Origin: an uncultured Azospirillum sp.
GTDB lineage: Bacteria; Pseudomonadota; Alphaproteobacteria; RF32; CAG-239
Assembly (NCBI GenBank): GCA_902489795.1
Contig: CABUBU010000007.1
Coordinates: forward strand, 1-63,030
DNA: 63,030 bases
Direction of reading: 5' to 3'
Part shown: positions 27,434 through 36,983 of the stretch, piece by piece
How positions within the stretch are numbered: the stretch's first letter is position 1
How the letters are laid out: each line of letters begins with the position of its first letter
Translations under genes and position numbers: made by a program
Notes under the pieces: generated by a model
What the model was told of the DNA's origin: nothing
Seen by the model: the letters and a program-made list of their open reading frames with translations, nothing else
Database searches by the model: none

Positions 27434-29500
27434 ATGAAAATATTGTATAAAACCATGGGATTGGGACTTTTGTCCGCGTGCCTGTGCCTGTTGTGTGCGG
27501 CGCCGGCTTCGGCCAAGGTCTGTTTCGTCGGCGAGGAAAACTGTACCGGCGGCGGCAGTTTTGAGGATTACGACAACCCGGATGCCGATGGCAGCCTGTG
27601 CAAACAGGAAGGCTATACGGAAAAGAGCCTGTGTCAGGCGGACATGACGAAATACATTGTCGGCTATTGTCCATACAACAACAATTACGTGATGTGCTGC
27701 GGGCGGGAATACAGCTATGATGCCTGCGTTTATCCGCTGGTGGCGGACGGCAAATGCGGCAACCGTTTCAAATGCCGCTGCGACTCGGACAAGTATCCGT
27801 ATAAGCAGCAGAGTGCCACAGTATGCAAAAATACGGTAACCGGCCAGAATTACGACAACAGTATTGCGTCCGGCGCTTCCTGCGTTTACACCGGTTTTGC
27901 CAACGGACAGACGTCGATCAACGCCTATTTTACCGAATGTCTGTGCGATCGCGGCCTTTATCCCAAGACCGAAGAGGAGTGCCTTAACAACGGTTCGACC
28001 ACGACCGGCAATTCGTGTACGGACAGTAACGGCAACACTTATTATGCGGCCTGTATTTGCGGTGATAAGTTCAAGGTGATCTCCAGTGATTGTAAATACG
28101 GGACTTATATAACTGATCCGCTGTGTACGCAGGGTGACGTAGTCAAAGCGCCGAAATGCTGCGACTGCAACATCAATACCTATCCGTATGAAGACATGAA
28201 CAACGAAGAGGTGGAAACATACGCCAGCTGCGAAAGTCTGGAGGGCTGCACCCGCGGTTCGCGTTACAAGGCAACCTCGTGCAAACTGGGGTATAAAATC
28301 GACGGCGGCAAATGCGTGCCAAAGGAATGTGACGAGATCCTTACGGATTATATTAAAGACAAAGGAATCAAGGATTATGTACTTTATGAAACCGGCAAAA
28401 CTCCGTCCGCAACGAATGTAATCATTGCCAAAGATACCGGTTACGGTGCCGAGTGGAAAAATTTCTATAACAAGAAAGTTATTTCTGCCATGGTTTATGC
28501 CAACGCGATTTATGGCAGCGACACTTTGACCAAGCTGGTTAAGCAGCAATGCACGGAAACACCGGAGGTTTATATCAGCGGCGATATGACTTCTACGTCT
28601 CCTCTTGATTTTAAGTCTGTTTTTCTGAGAACTTCCAGCAGCTGGTGGAATAAGGGTGGTTTTACTTGTACCAACTGCGGCGTTGAGTCGTTCCATTTAT
28701 ACAACCAAAGCAAAGCGGAACTGAAATATGACGCAAACCTGCCTAATGCCAACAATATGTACGCCAAATATACCGGCGGAGACATTACCGCTGAATATCG
28801 GGCCAAAGGTTACAATCACGAATTCGGCAGTTTGGGATTTGTTGTTACCAATCCGGGTAATTTTATCTTTATGATCGAAGGCAAAAGCAGTTCGGACAGA
28901 GTTACACTGACGGGAGAAAAGTTTTCTGTCAAAGGGTTGGCGGCAATTAAATATGCGAATATAAAAGTCAGTCCGGTCTGTGTCGGCACAACTTGCGGTT
29001 ACAGTGATACTTCTTCCGGTGTATATTTCAACAAGGGTGATGTATACAGAACCAGCAGTACCTTGTCATTGTATGATACGACTTATTGGTTGTATGAAAA
29101 TGGCTTAGCCAGGAGTCTGCATATGGCGACGTCTTCTTTTGTCGGAAACGAACGTGGAAACGGATCGATTATCGTTTTCAGTGACGTAAGTTATAATACG
29201 GTTTCCTTTGCACAGCTATGGTCGTACTGCTCGGATCGTCCGCAGGGAAATTATCCGTATATAACCTCATCGGGAACAATCAGTTCCAGAACGTTGAATT
29301 GCTTTTATTACGGAGCTTCTGTTCGGGATGGCGAAAAACACTCCAAGCCGGATGATGCCCGTTGCAAAATAGACGGTAATAATAACCAATACGGTTATTC
29401 CCGGGCCAGTAATCCGGGTTGTAAGTGGAGAAATGGTGACAGTTCCGACCGTACCCCTTATTTCCAGTTTAACGGCGATCGCGGCTGGTCTCGCAACTAA
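27434..29500 (+). CDS. Large cysteine-rich secreted protein of unknown function
   Basis: 688 residues. The signal peptide (about residues 1-27) ends APASA. Residues 28-300 hold repeated cysteine modules of ~35-50 residues (pattern C-x-C-x4-YP-Y/K, as in CRCDSDKYPYKQ, CLCDRGLYPKTEE and CDCNINTYPYEDMN), likely disulphide-bonded in the periplasm or outside. Residues 300-688 look like a beta-rich domain with many Tyr, Ser and Asn and few cysteines. The architecture suggests a surface or extracellular adhesin-like protein. The family is not one I can name. GGGGAAAGGTC precedes ATG. Isolated between dnaK and a polypurine tract. Confidence 0.7.
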   Translation: MKILYKTMGLGLLSACLCLLCAAPASAKVCFVGEENCTGGGSFEDYDNPDADGSLCKQEGYTEKSLCQADMTKYIVGYCPYNNNYVMCCGREYSYDACVYPLVADGKCGNRFKCRCDSDKYPYKQQSATVCKNTVTGQNYDNSIASGASCVYTGFANGQTSINAYFTECLCDRGLYPKTEEECLNNGSTTTGNSCTDSNGNTYYAACICGDKFKVISSDCKYGTYITDPLCTQGDVVKAPKCCDCNINTYPYEDMNNEEVETYASCESLEGCTRGSRYKATSCKLGYKIDGGKCVPKECDEILTDYIKDKGIKDYVLYETGKTPSATNVIIAKDTGYGAEWKNFYNKKVISAMVYANAIYGSDTLTKLVKQQCTETPEVYISGDMTSTSPLDFKSVFLRTSSSWWNKGGFTCTNCGVESFHLYNQSKAELKYDANLPNANNMYAKYTGGDITAEYRAKGYNHEFGSLGFVVTNPGNFIFMIEGKSSSDRVTLTGEKFSVKGLAAIKYANIKVSPVCVGTTCGYSDTSSGVYFNKGDVYRTSSTLSLYDTTYWLYENGLARSLHMATSSFVGNERGNGSIIVFSDVSYNTVSFAQLWSYCSDRPQGNYPYITSSGTISSRTLNCFYYGASVRDGEKHSKPDDARCKIDGNNNQYGYSRASNPGCKWRNGDSSDRTPYFQFNGDRGWSRN

Positions 29501-29734
29501 CCCCGCCCGCACCGGAGATGCGATATGATCCGGCGGCACAATCCCCTTTAGGGCGGGGCCCTCTGATACGGGGCGGGGAGGAAAGTTTGAAGGCTAAAGC
29601 TTTCCTCCCCGCGGATCCCGGATCTTTTGCCAAGACGTCTGCCGTTATTCTCTTTCTCTCCAGCCGTCATCCCGCCGGTAAGCGCCGCACTCCCAATCTG
29701 TCATCCCGCGAGCGAGTGGAGAGAGAGCTCAGGG
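29501..29734. other. Gene-free region with an 11-bp hairpin
   Basis: GGGGAGGAAAG (29573-) and CTTTCCTCCCC (-29610) form a perfect stem but without a T tail; they may slow or end transcription from the cysteine-rich gene. TGTCATCC at 29699 begins an inverted pair closed by GGATGACA at 29988. Confidence 0.5.
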
Positions 29735-29975
29735 ATCTCAGGGGAAAAAAGAAGGAAAGGAGGAAGTAAAGAGAACAAGGAAGAGAGAAAGAAGACGGAG
29801 AGGAGAAAAGGGAGAGAGGAAGGAGAAGAGGGAGACGGAAGAGGAGTAAAAAGAGAGTAAGAAAGAGGACGGAGAGAAGAGAGAGCAGAGGGGGTAAGGA
29901 GAAAGAAGAGGAAAGGGAAAGAAGAGAGAATTAAAGAGGATAAGAAAGAAGAAAAAAGAGAAACGGCGAGAGCCG
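29735..29975. repeat. Polypurine tract (~240 bp)
   Basis: The plus strand is almost entirely A and G: the line 29761-29820 has only three pyrimidines in 60 bases. No start codon with a ribosome-binding site leads into it. It is bracketed by TGTCATCC (29699) and GGATGACA (29988), an inverted pair. Confidence 0.85.
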
Positions 29976-30236
29976 GAGTCAGGCTCAGGATGACAAAAAC
30001 CGGGTGCAAGACCCGGAACGTCTGCCGGACGAAAAACGGCAAAGTTTCAAACAAGAATTATTATCTGCAACTATTGAATTTATCTTATTATCCAAAGAGA
30101 GAACCGGCAATGTGTGTTAAGGCCGGTTTGTCGGCTCAGGCAAGTGCGGTTTTCATAAGATAAAAAGCAGTGATAAGAACAAAAACAGTGAACTTAAAAT
30201 AAAAACAATTGTTAAACTCTTAAAACCCTTTTTTAT

Positions 30237-31478
30237 ATGAAAACAAAAAGCTTATGGTTTGCAACGGCAGCAGCTGTCGTTCTTACCGGAATGACGATGA
30301 TGACTTCCTGCAGCAAGGACGATTACGAGCTGCCGGAAGTGATTGAAAGCGAAGTTTACGACGAAGGCGAAGCCGGCGAGGTAAGAGCGGAAGTCGGAAC
30401 GGAAGGCACTCAACTGAGCTACGAGAGCTGGATTATGGTCCGGGGCATTACCCGCGCCAGCTTCGACAACAAAGTTTCGGTTACTCTCAACAACGCCTTC
30501 AACAACGTCGACAGCGTGATTGAAGTGGGCAGTTTCAACCTCGGCGAATGCCGTACCGAACTGGTTTATGAGGCGGCAAACAGCCGTCGTCAGGATTTCG
30601 TGACGGTAACCGATTCGCTTTTGATGTACAAGGTGACGTTTGACGTCTTCTCGTTCTCGTACGACCTTTATCATGAGATAGGAATATACGATGACGGGAT
30701 CACGCGGCAGACGATGCCCTATCATCCGATCAGGAACGTCCGCGACAACGGTTACACTCTGACCGACCTTGATTTCATAATCGAAGACAACGGGGAAGGA
30801 GAACAGGTCGTCTACCTGCGCAAGCGGTTTGACCATTCGATTTCGCTTGATTTCAACGGCAAGACCTATACCCTGACCGCCAAAATCGAACTGCGGCTTT
30901 ATGCCGGCGCTCATCCGGCAGTCGTTTCCAGCCGGTTGATTGCAAGCGGGATCAGGGACGTGAAAAACGAGTTGTGGACCGGCACCTATACCAGCTGGGC
31001 GGAAGTCGAACACCGGTATTCTGACGGCAGCGTCGGCCGCAAAACTTATACGGCGGAACAAATGCGGGGAGAAATCGAATCTTCGATCCAAAAGTACAAG
31101 GTTCTGCCCGATGCGGCGCTTAAGCTGAAGAAAGCCGGTTTTGCGGACGCGGTTGTCCGCGATACGGTAGGAATGCCCGAACGAATGGTGGTGTGCAAGG
31201 TCAGACGTCAGTATGACGTTGAATACAACTACTTCACGCTGAGTTATCCGGTGAGCGAATATGAGGCGTATTACGACGACGGCCTGACAAGGTTTGAAAT
31301 GCCGTCGCTGAAATATACGGACATCCGCGAAGAGCACGAACTCCGTTACGTCGGCAAATACGAAGGCGACGAACGCGATTATCTGGAATATTATTTCACG
31401 CAAAACGTCTTTGCCTCTTTGGGCGAGGCCGTGCATGAAGCTTCCAAGGAATTCCAGGTTATCGTCTACACCGAATGA
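30237..31478 (+). CDS. Bacteroidetes-like lipoprotein of unknown function
   Basis: 413 residues. The lipoprotein signal peptide ends MTSCSKDD, with lipidation Cys near residue 25; the SCSKDD run is a hallmark of Bacteroidetes surface lipoproteins. The mature part is beta-rich with two similar segments (FSFSYDLYHEIGIYDDGITRQTMP near 140 and FTLSYPVSEYEAYYDDGLTRFEMP near 335), so it may be an internal duplication. There is no Shine-Dalgarno sequence before ATG, only T-rich DNA, again Bacteroidetes-like. I infer acquisition from a gut Bacteroidetes. Function unknown; the cell surface is the likely site. Confidence 0.7.
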   Translation: MKTKSLWFATAAAVVLTGMTMMTSCSKDDYELPEVIESEVYDEGEAGEVRAEVGTEGTQLSYESWIMVRGITRASFDNKVSVTLNNAFNNVDSVIEVGSFNLGECRTELVYEAANSRRQDFVTVTDSLLMYKVTFDVFSFSYDLYHEIGIYDDGITRQTMPYHPIRNVRDNGYTLTDLDFIIEDNGEGEQVVYLRKRFDHSISLDFNGKTYTLTAKIELRLYAGAHPAVVSSRLIASGIRDVKNELWTGTYTSWAEVEHRYSDGSVGRKTYTAEQMRGEIESSIQKYKVLPDAALKLKKAGFADAVVRDTVGMPERMVVCKVRRQYDVEYNYFTLSYPVSEYEAYYDDGLTRFEMPSLKYTDIREEHELRYVGKYEGDERDYLEYYFTQNVFASLGEAVHEASKEFQVIVYTE

Positions 31479-31500
31479 CAAACGTTCGGTTTATCCTGCA

Positions 31501-31538
31501 AAAAAATCCCGCAGCCGCAAAAGCCGCGGGATTTTTTG
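31501..31538 (+). terminator. Terminator after the lipoprotein gene
   Basis: ATCCCGC / GCGGGAT stem, 13-base loop and T6 tail; the A6 on the other side makes it potentially bidirectional. Confidence 0.85.
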
Positions 31539-31558
31539 TAACATTTTGTAACAACATG

Positions 31559-31586
31559 TTAAGAGCATTTTATTAAAAAGTATGAT
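31559..31586 (+). promoter_or_regulatory. Candidate promoter of the oxidoreductase-truA unit
   Basis: TTAAGA, 16 bases, TATGAT, about 50 bases before the ATG. Confidence 0.4.
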
Positions 31587-31637
31587 ATATATGCGCGCAG
31601 ATTGTGTTTTCAACTCCAAAAATGAGGATTTTTCAGC

Positions 31638-32663
31638 ATGGCTAAAATCAAAGTTGCGGTCATCGGCGCCGGCATGATGGGCAAGAACCATCTTAAAACT
31701 TACAAATCTCTGCCGAACGTCGAACTCGTCGGCGTTTACGACATTTTTCCCGAAGCCGCCCAAAAAGCCGCTGAAACATTCGGCGTAAAAGTATTTTCCA
31801 GCATGGAGGAAGTTGCCGAAAAGGTTGACGCCGTCAGTGTCGTCACCACTTCCGTCACCCATGCGGACGTCGGCGAATTCTTTTTGAACAAAGGCATTCA
31901 CTGCATGATGGAAAAGCCGTTGGCCACTTCCGAAGAAGGATGCCGGCGCCTGATCAACGCCGCCAAAAAGAATAATGTCGTGCTTTTGGTCGGCCATATC
32001 GAGAGATTTAACCCGGCGGTTGAACAGATGGGCAAAATCCTTTCCGACACCTCCAAGATCCGTTCGCTGACGGCGCAGAGAATGTCCGCCGCTTCCGGCC
32101 GCATTACCGATGTCGACGTGGCCATGGACCTGATGATCCACGACGTCGAAGTCATCCAGTCGCTGGTCAGGTCGCCGGTCATCAACGTACAAGCCGCCGC
32201 CGTCAAAACTTCCGATCATCCGGAAGGCAAAGATTATATCACCGCGGTGCTGGAATTTGCCAACGGCGTTACCGCCAACATTACCGCCAGCCGCATTACC
32301 CAGGCCCGGGTACGCACCCTGACGGTTACCACCGACACCAACTATATCGACATGGACTTCATCAACCAGAGCATCAACGTACATTCGCAGGGCCGCATGC
32401 CGTATGTTAATCAGGAAAATATTCCTGAATGGATGAACTATGGCTTAAAAGGCAGCGTGGAACAACTGTTTATTCCGAGCAATCAGCCGTTGACCGCCGA
32501 GCTGAGCCACTTTATCAGTTGCGTTAACGGCGAGGCGACGCCGCGCATTTCCGGCGAAAATGCTTTTGACGCCCTGAAAGTCATTTGGGAAGTGGAAGAC
32601 AAACTCGGCCTTTTGGCGCATGAGGAAACTTCCGCCCAAAGCAAAGCTTCCGCCGTCGCTTAA
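31638..32663 (+). CDS. Gfo/Idh/MocA family oxidoreductase
   Basis: 341 residues. The N-terminal Rossmann domain shows VAVIGAGMMGKNHLKTY (NAD(P) binding) and the GIHCMMEKPLATS motif with the EKP signature near residue 95. The second domain (130-315) is the family's beta-sheet substrate domain with DLMIHDVEVIQSLV. It oxidises or reduces a sugar, nucleotide-sugar or similar hydroxyl with NAD(P); the substrate is unassigned. It is 11 bases upstream of truA and probably shares its transcript. Confidence 0.9.
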   Translation: MAKIKVAVIGAGMMGKNHLKTYKSLPNVELVGVYDIFPEAAQKAAETFGVKVFSSMEEVAEKVDAVSVVTTSVTHADVGEFFLNKGIHCMMEKPLATSEEGCRRLINAAKKNNVVLLVGHIERFNPAVEQMGKILSDTSKIRSLTAQRMSAASGRITDVDVAMDLMIHDVEVIQSLVRSPVINVQAAAVKTSDHPEGKDYITAVLEFANGVTANITASRITQARVRTLTVTTDTNYIDMDFINQSINVHSQGRMPYVNQENIPEWMNYGLKGSVEQLFIPSNQPLTAELSHFISCVNGEATPRISGENAFDALKVIWEVEDKLGLLAHEETSAQSKASAVA

Positions 32664-32674
32664 AAAAACAAATA

Positions 32675-33427
32675 ATGACACAGCGCTACAAAATTACCGT
32701 AGAATATGACGGCACCGATCTGCTCGGCTGGCAGAAACAGCTGGACGGGCCGAGTGCGCAGGAGTTTCTGGAAAAGGCGGTCGAAGCCTTTTGTCAGGAA
32801 AAAACCGAAGTTTACGGCGCCGGCCGCACGGACGCCGGGGTGCATGCGCTGGCGCAGGTCGCTCATTTCGATTTAAACCGCGAAGTTGACCCTTTTCGCC
32901 TGCGCGAGGCGGTAAACGCTCATCTCCGCAGTATGGAAGCACCGGTCTCGGTGCTGGCGGCGGAAAAAACGGCACCGGACTTTCACGCCCGCTATTCGGC
33001 CGTCGGACGCGCTTATATTTACCGCATCACCAACCGCCGGGCGCCGCTTGTCATTGACAAAAACCGCAGCTGGCCGGTAGTGGTTCCTTTGGATGTCGAA
33101 AAAATGCGCGAAGGCGCCGCTTATCTCCTCGGGTACCATGACTTCACTTCCTTCCGCGCGGTCAAATGTCAGGCCAAGTCACCGCTCAAAACGCTCGATC
33201 GGCTCGATATCCGGCAGGAAGGGGAAAATATTTTCTTTTATACCGAGGCTCGTTCCTTTCTCCATCATCAGGTGCGCAACATGGTCGGCACGCTGAAAAT
33301 GGTCGGCGACGGACATCTGAAGCCGACAGAGATCAAAACTATTCTTGAAGCTCGCGACCGTAGGGCGGCGGGTCCGACGGCACCTGCCTGCGGATTATAT
33401 TTAAGCAAAATTATGTACCGGAGTTAG
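32675..33427 (+). CDS. truA: tRNA pseudouridine(38-40) synthase
   Basis: 250 residues. The catalytic Asp lies in GAGRTDAGVHALAQVAHF (about residues 48-65), with YDGTDLLGWQ at the start and FLHHQVRNMVGTL near the C-terminus, all TruA signatures. It modifies uridines 38-40 in the anticodon stem of many tRNAs. Length matches the family (~245-270). Confidence 0.96.
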   Translation: MTQRYKITVEYDGTDLLGWQKQLDGPSAQEFLEKAVEAFCQEKTEVYGAGRTDAGVHALAQVAHFDLNREVDPFRLREAVNAHLRSMEAPVSVLAAEKTAPDFHARYSAVGRAYIYRITNRRAPLVIDKNRSWPVVVPLDVEKMREGAAYLLGYHDFTSFRAVKCQAKSPLKTLDRLDIRQEGENIFFYTEARSFLHHQVRNMVGTLKMVGDGHLKPTEIKTILEARDRRAAGPTAPACGLYLSKIMYRS

Positions 33428-33439
33428 CTAAAAATACTG

Positions 33440-33467
33440 TTGTTTTTTTCATGCTCTCGACTATACT
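33440..33467 (+). promoter_or_regulatory. Candidate promoter of the hydrogenase operon
   Basis: TTGTTT (33440), 16-base spacer, TATACT (33462-33467), 38 bases before the first ATG of the operon. Confidence 0.5.
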
Positions 33468-33504
33468 TTCAGACAAATACTTTTCCAAAAGGGAGAAATG
33501 TGCA

Positions 33505-33747
33505 ATGGCACACGTTATCAAAGTATGTATGGGCAGCTCCTGTTTTGCCCGGGGAAACGCCAAAAACCTCCAGCTGATTCAAAATTTTCTGGAACAAAAC
33601 GAGATCGAGGCCGAAGTCGAACTGACCGGGCTTCGCTGCTGCAACCGCTGCGCCGTCGGCCCCAACATCACCATTGACGGAGTAGAATATCACAACGTCG
33701 ACAACGGTACTCTGCTTGACATTTTGGAAAAAAACTTCCGCAAATAA
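33505..33747 (+). CDS. Thioredoxin-like [2Fe-2S] ferredoxin of the hydrogenase operon
   Basis: 80 residues from the ATG after GGGAGAAATGTGCA. Cysteines fall in the C-x4-C (CMGSSC) and C-x3-C (CNRCAVGP) spacing of NuoE/HndA-type thioredoxin-fold [2Fe-2S] proteins. It probably passes electrons to or from the hydrogenase-like proteins encoded downstream. First gene of a tight five-gene operon, and paralogous to the gene at 36717. Confidence 0.88.
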   Translation: MAHVIKVCMGSSCFARGNAKNLQLIQNFLEQNEIEAEVELTGLRCCNRCAVGPNITIDGVEYHNVDNGTLLDILEKNFRK

Positions 33748-33765
33748 CCGACCGGGAACAACACC

Positions 33766-35529
33766 ATGTCCGACCGCGAATATCCTTTATATACAATCAA
33801 AAACAACTGTATGGACTGTTACAAATGCGTCCGCCGCTGTCCGGTCAAGGCAATCAAGATCGAAGACGGAAGCGCCCAGATTGTGCCTGACCTGTGCATT
33901 GCCTGCGGCACCTGCTACCGGGTCTGCCCGGCCAAAGCCAAGCAGCCGCGAAACGACCTGACGCGGGCAAAACACCTGATCGAATCGGGTAAAGACGTTT
34001 ACGTTTCTTTGGCACCTTCCTGGATTGCCGAATTTGACGGACTGCCGGTGGAAAAAATGATTGCATCCCTGCGCCGGCTCGGCTTCCGCGGGGTGGGAGA
34101 AACCGCAGCCGGCGCGGAGGAAGTTTCCGCCCACATTGCCCGCCTGCTCGAGGAAAAAGAATCGGGAATGCTGATCTCTACCGCCTGCCCGGCGGTGGTC
34201 GAGTACGTGTGCAAATATCTGCCGGAGATGACGTCGCATCTGACGCCGCTTTCATCGCCTCTTTTGGCTCATTGCCGGATGCTGAAAGACAAACTGGGCA
34301 AGAACATCGAAGTGGTGTTCGTCGGCCCCTGCATCGCCAAAAAACTCGAAGCCGACGCCCATCCCGAGCTGCTGAGCTTGAGCCTCAGCTTCGGGGACAT
34401 CCGTCAATGGTTCCGGGAAGCCGGAATTTTCCCGGAAGAAATCCGCACCAGCGTTTATGACAAATTCGTAATGACCAAAGCGGAAGAAGGCACCGCCTAT
34501 CCGATTGAAGGCGGCATGATCGAAACCGTCAAACCCTACCCAACCGCCCGAAACGCCTATATGATGCAGATATCTGGCATTCAGAACATCAAGCGGGAAT
34601 TGGCTGGCTTAAAACCGGAAAATTTCGACCGGCCGGTTTTTATCGAATGTTTGGCATGCCACGGCGGCTGCGTGGCCGGCCCCTGTATGAGCAACCGCAA
34701 TCCCGGTTTTGACAAACGGCTGAACATTCTGAAACACAGTGATTTTTCCGACCATGCCGGCAAACGCGAACCGCAAACCGACATCAGCCTGCAATACGGC
34801 GAAAAAACAGTCAAAGACAAAGAATTCAGCGAAGCGGAAATCAAACGGGCGCTGGCGATGATCGGCAAATACGGGGTGGAAGACGAATTGAACTGCGGCG
34901 GCTGCGGTTATGACACCTGCCGCAACTTTGCCCGCGCAATGCTCTCCGGCAAGGCCGAACCGGAAATGTGCGTTTCTAACATGAAACAGCAGGCTCAGCG
35001 CAAGGCTAACGCCCTTCTCCGCTGCATTCCCTCGCCGATCGTGATTGCCGATAACCATTTGAACATCATCGAATATAACGACAAGTTCGCCGAAACTTTC
35101 TGGTCGGAAGAAGAACACGGGGAAATTTACGAACAAAACGACCTTCGCGGCGCCGACCTTCGCGATTTCATAGACTTCACCAACCTGTTTTCGGCTTCGC
35201 TTGATCTGGAACAGGATATCCGGCGCGAACACGTTCGTTTCGGCGACCGATTGTTTGACGTAGTGGTTTTCAATATCGATAAGAAACAGATCGTCGGCGG
35301 CATTATCCAAGATGTGACTAAAATGGAGATGAAAAAAGAGCGAATCGCCGAAAAGGCCAAAGACGTGATCCGCAAAAACCTGGCCACCGTCCAGCAGATT
35401 GCCTGCACTTTGGGCGAACATATGGCGGAAACGGAAATTCTGCTGCGTTCGATCGCCGAAGACTACGCCGGCGGCGAATCCGAAAGCAGCGTGGAAAAAC
35501 CGATCAAATCTTACGAGGACGACAAATGA
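33766..35529 (+). CDS. Sensory [FeFe]-hydrogenase-like protein with PAS domain (group C type)
   Basis: 587 residues. Two [4Fe-4S] motifs (CMDCYKCVRRCP from 15; CIACGTCYRVCP near 46) precede an H-cluster domain (about 75-335). Its loops read STACPA, GPCIAKK and ECLACHGGCVAGP. The first lacks the second cysteine of the catalytic TSCCP motif, the proton-relay residue, as in sensory enzymes. A four-cysteine Fe-S domain (LNCGGCGYDTC, about 375) and a PAS domain (about 400-520) follow, then a helical tail. This matches HydS-like H2/redox sensors. The stop overlaps the phosphatase start by four bases, so the signal likely goes to that enzyme. Confidence 0.9.
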   Translation: MSDREYPLYTIKNNCMDCYKCVRRCPVKAIKIEDGSAQIVPDLCIACGTCYRVCPAKAKQPRNDLTRAKHLIESGKDVYVSLAPSWIAEFDGLPVEKMIASLRRLGFRGVGETAAGAEEVSAHIARLLEEKESGMLISTACPAVVEYVCKYLPEMTSHLTPLSSPLLAHCRMLKDKLGKNIEVVFVGPCIAKKLEADAHPELLSLSLSFGDIRQWFREAGIFPEEIRTSVYDKFVMTKAEEGTAYPIEGGMIETVKPYPTARNAYMMQISGIQNIKRELAGLKPENFDRPVFIECLACHGGCVAGPCMSNRNPGFDKRLNILKHSDFSDHAGKREPQTDISLQYGEKTVKDKEFSEAEIKRALAMIGKYGVEDELNCGGCGYDTCRNFARAMLSGKAEPEMCVSNMKQQAQRKANALLRCIPSPIVIADNHLNIIEYNDKFAETFWSEEEHGEIYEQNDLRGADLRDFIDFTNLFSASLDLEQDIRREHVRFGDRLFDVVVFNIDKKQIVGGIIQDVTKMEMKKERIAEKAKDVIRKNLATVQQIACTLGEHMAETEILLRSIAEDYAGGESESSVEKPIKSYEDDK

Positions 35530-36701
35530 GCAATTCGCTGTTTATTGACATCGGTTCCTGCCAAAGGCAGAAAGACGGCGAAGACTGCTTCGGCGACACC
35601 ATCTATTCCAAGAAAATTCCCGAAGAAAGGCGGGTGATCAGCATTCTTTCCGACGGGCTGGGCAGCGGCGTGAAAGCCAATATTCTGTCGTCGATGACCA
35701 CCCGGATGGCCATGAAGTTCATGGAAGACAACACCGACTTGCTGCGCTCAAGCGAAATTATGATGGACGCGCTGCCGATCTGCCAGATACGCAAGATCAG
35801 CTACGCCACCTTTTCCATCGTTGACAGCGAACTTGAGGGCAAAACCCGGATTTTCGAGATGGACAACCCCCGCTACATCTTCATCCGCAACCACCGGTTG
35901 CTGGCAATCAAAGGACGGGAATTTTCCTCGCCGAAATGGAAAGAACGCACCATCAGTGTTTCGCAGATAACCACCCAGCCGGAAGACCGCATTATCCTGA
36001 TGTCGGACGGCGTAACTCAGGCCGGGCTCGGCAACAAGCGCTATCCGCTCGGCTGGGGACGGCAGGGCTGTATAGACTTCGTTTTAAAAGAGATTGAAAA
36101 AGACCCCTACATGTCGTCGCAGACGCTGGCGCAAAAGATCGTCGAAGAAGCGCTGACCAAGGAAATTGACCACAAGGCCGGCGACGACATCAGCTGCGTT
36201 TCCATTTACTTCCGCACCCCGCGCAAACTGCTGGTTTTGACCGGACCGCCGTTTGACGAGGACAAGGATCGGGAATTTGCCGAACTGGTTTCCGACTATG
36301 ACGGCAAAGTGGCAATCTGCGGAGGCACCACCGCCAACATTATCGAACGCGAACTGTGCCTGAAATGCGAAATCGACAAGACCAGTTTCGATACCGCGAT
36401 CCCGATGGCCTCGACCATGGAAGGAGTCGATTTGGTGACGGAAGGCATTTTAACCTTGACCGACGCGTATCGTATGCTAAAAGAAGGGATCGACAGAAAA
36501 CCCAACGTCGCTTCGGTCCGTTTGGTCAACCTGCTGCTGGGCAGCGACCGGATCGATTTCGTGGTCGGCACCAAAATCAACGTCGCCCACCAGGATCCGA
36601 GTTTGCCGATGGAGCTTGAAATCAGGCGCAACATCGTCAAGAAGATATTCAGGCTGCTGCAAAGCCAGTACCTGAAGGAAATTTCGGTCAGATACTTGTA
36701 G
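35526..36701 (+). CDS. SpoIIE-type Ser/Thr protein phosphatase
   Basis: 391 residues. PP2C/SpoIIE metal-binding motifs are LSDGLGSG (about 39), LMSDGVTQ (about 158) and GDDISCVSI (about 218). The C-terminal ~150 residues (VLTGPPFDEDKD... onward) form an extra domain often found with these hydrogenase-linked phosphatases. It is coupled by ATGA overlap to the sensory hydrogenase gene, as in group C3 [FeFe]-hydrogenase operons, and would dephosphorylate an unknown regulator in response to H2. No cognate kinase or anti-sigma gene is nearby. Confidence 0.9.
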   Translation: MSNSLFIDIGSCQRQKDGEDCFGDTIYSKKIPEERRVISILSDGLGSGVKANILSSMTTRMAMKFMEDNTDLLRSSEIMMDALPICQIRKISYATFSIVDSELEGKTRIFEMDNPRYIFIRNHRLLAIKGREFSSPKWKERTISVSQITTQPEDRIILMSDGVTQAGLGNKRYPLGWGRQGCIDFVLKEIEKDPYMSSQTLAQKIVEEALTKEIDHKAGDDISCVSIYFRTPRKLLVLTGPPFDEDKDREFAELVSDYDGKVAICGGTTANIIERELCLKCEIDKTSFDTAIPMASTMEGVDLVTEGILTLTDAYRMLKEGIDRKPNVASVRLVNLLLGSDRIDFVVGTKINVAHQDPSLPMELEIRRNIVKKIFRLLQSQYLKEISVRYL

Positions 36702-36716
36702 TAAAGGAACATAATT

Positions 36717-36983
36717 ATGGAAAAAGTGAAAATCAAAATCTGCTGCGGAACCTCCTGTTTCGTAATGGGAGCGGCTCAGATTCAGGTGCTGGAATTCGCC
36801 CCGCCGGCGGACATTGCCGACAAAATCGAAATCGAAGAGGCCCGCTGCATGAACTATTGCAGGAACACCACCGCAAAATATAACCGCGGACCGTTCGTGC
36901 TGGTCAACGACGAGCTTATCGAAGAAGCTAATTTTGAAAAAGTAGTCAACAAAGTAAGAGAAATTTTGAACCGGGAAAACTAA
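36717..36983 (+). CDS. Second thioredoxin-like [2Fe-2S] protein
   Basis: 88 residues. C-x4-C (CCGTSC, preceded by an extra Cys) and C-x3-C (CMNYCRN) place it in the same fold as the 33505 gene, but the sequences have diverged. AAAGGAAC precedes ATG, and its last base is the first base of the next ATG. It probably serves as an electron partner of the group B-type hydrogenase that follows. Confidence 0.87.
   Translation: MEKVKIKICCGTSCFVMGAAQIQVLEFAPPADIADKIEIEEARCMNYCRNTTAKYNRGPFVLVNDELIEEANFEKVVNKVREILNREN

Noticed and set aside
27392..28696. 434-codon minus-strand frame
   Set aside because: Antisense to the cysteine-rich protein, whose signal peptide and ribosome-binding site are clear.
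29701..30054. Ser/Pro/Leu-rich minus-strand frame over the polypurine tract
   Set aside because: Any frame over a polypyrimidine strand is open and reads Ser/Pro/Leu/Phe. No start signal. The same applies to the frame at 47953-48906.
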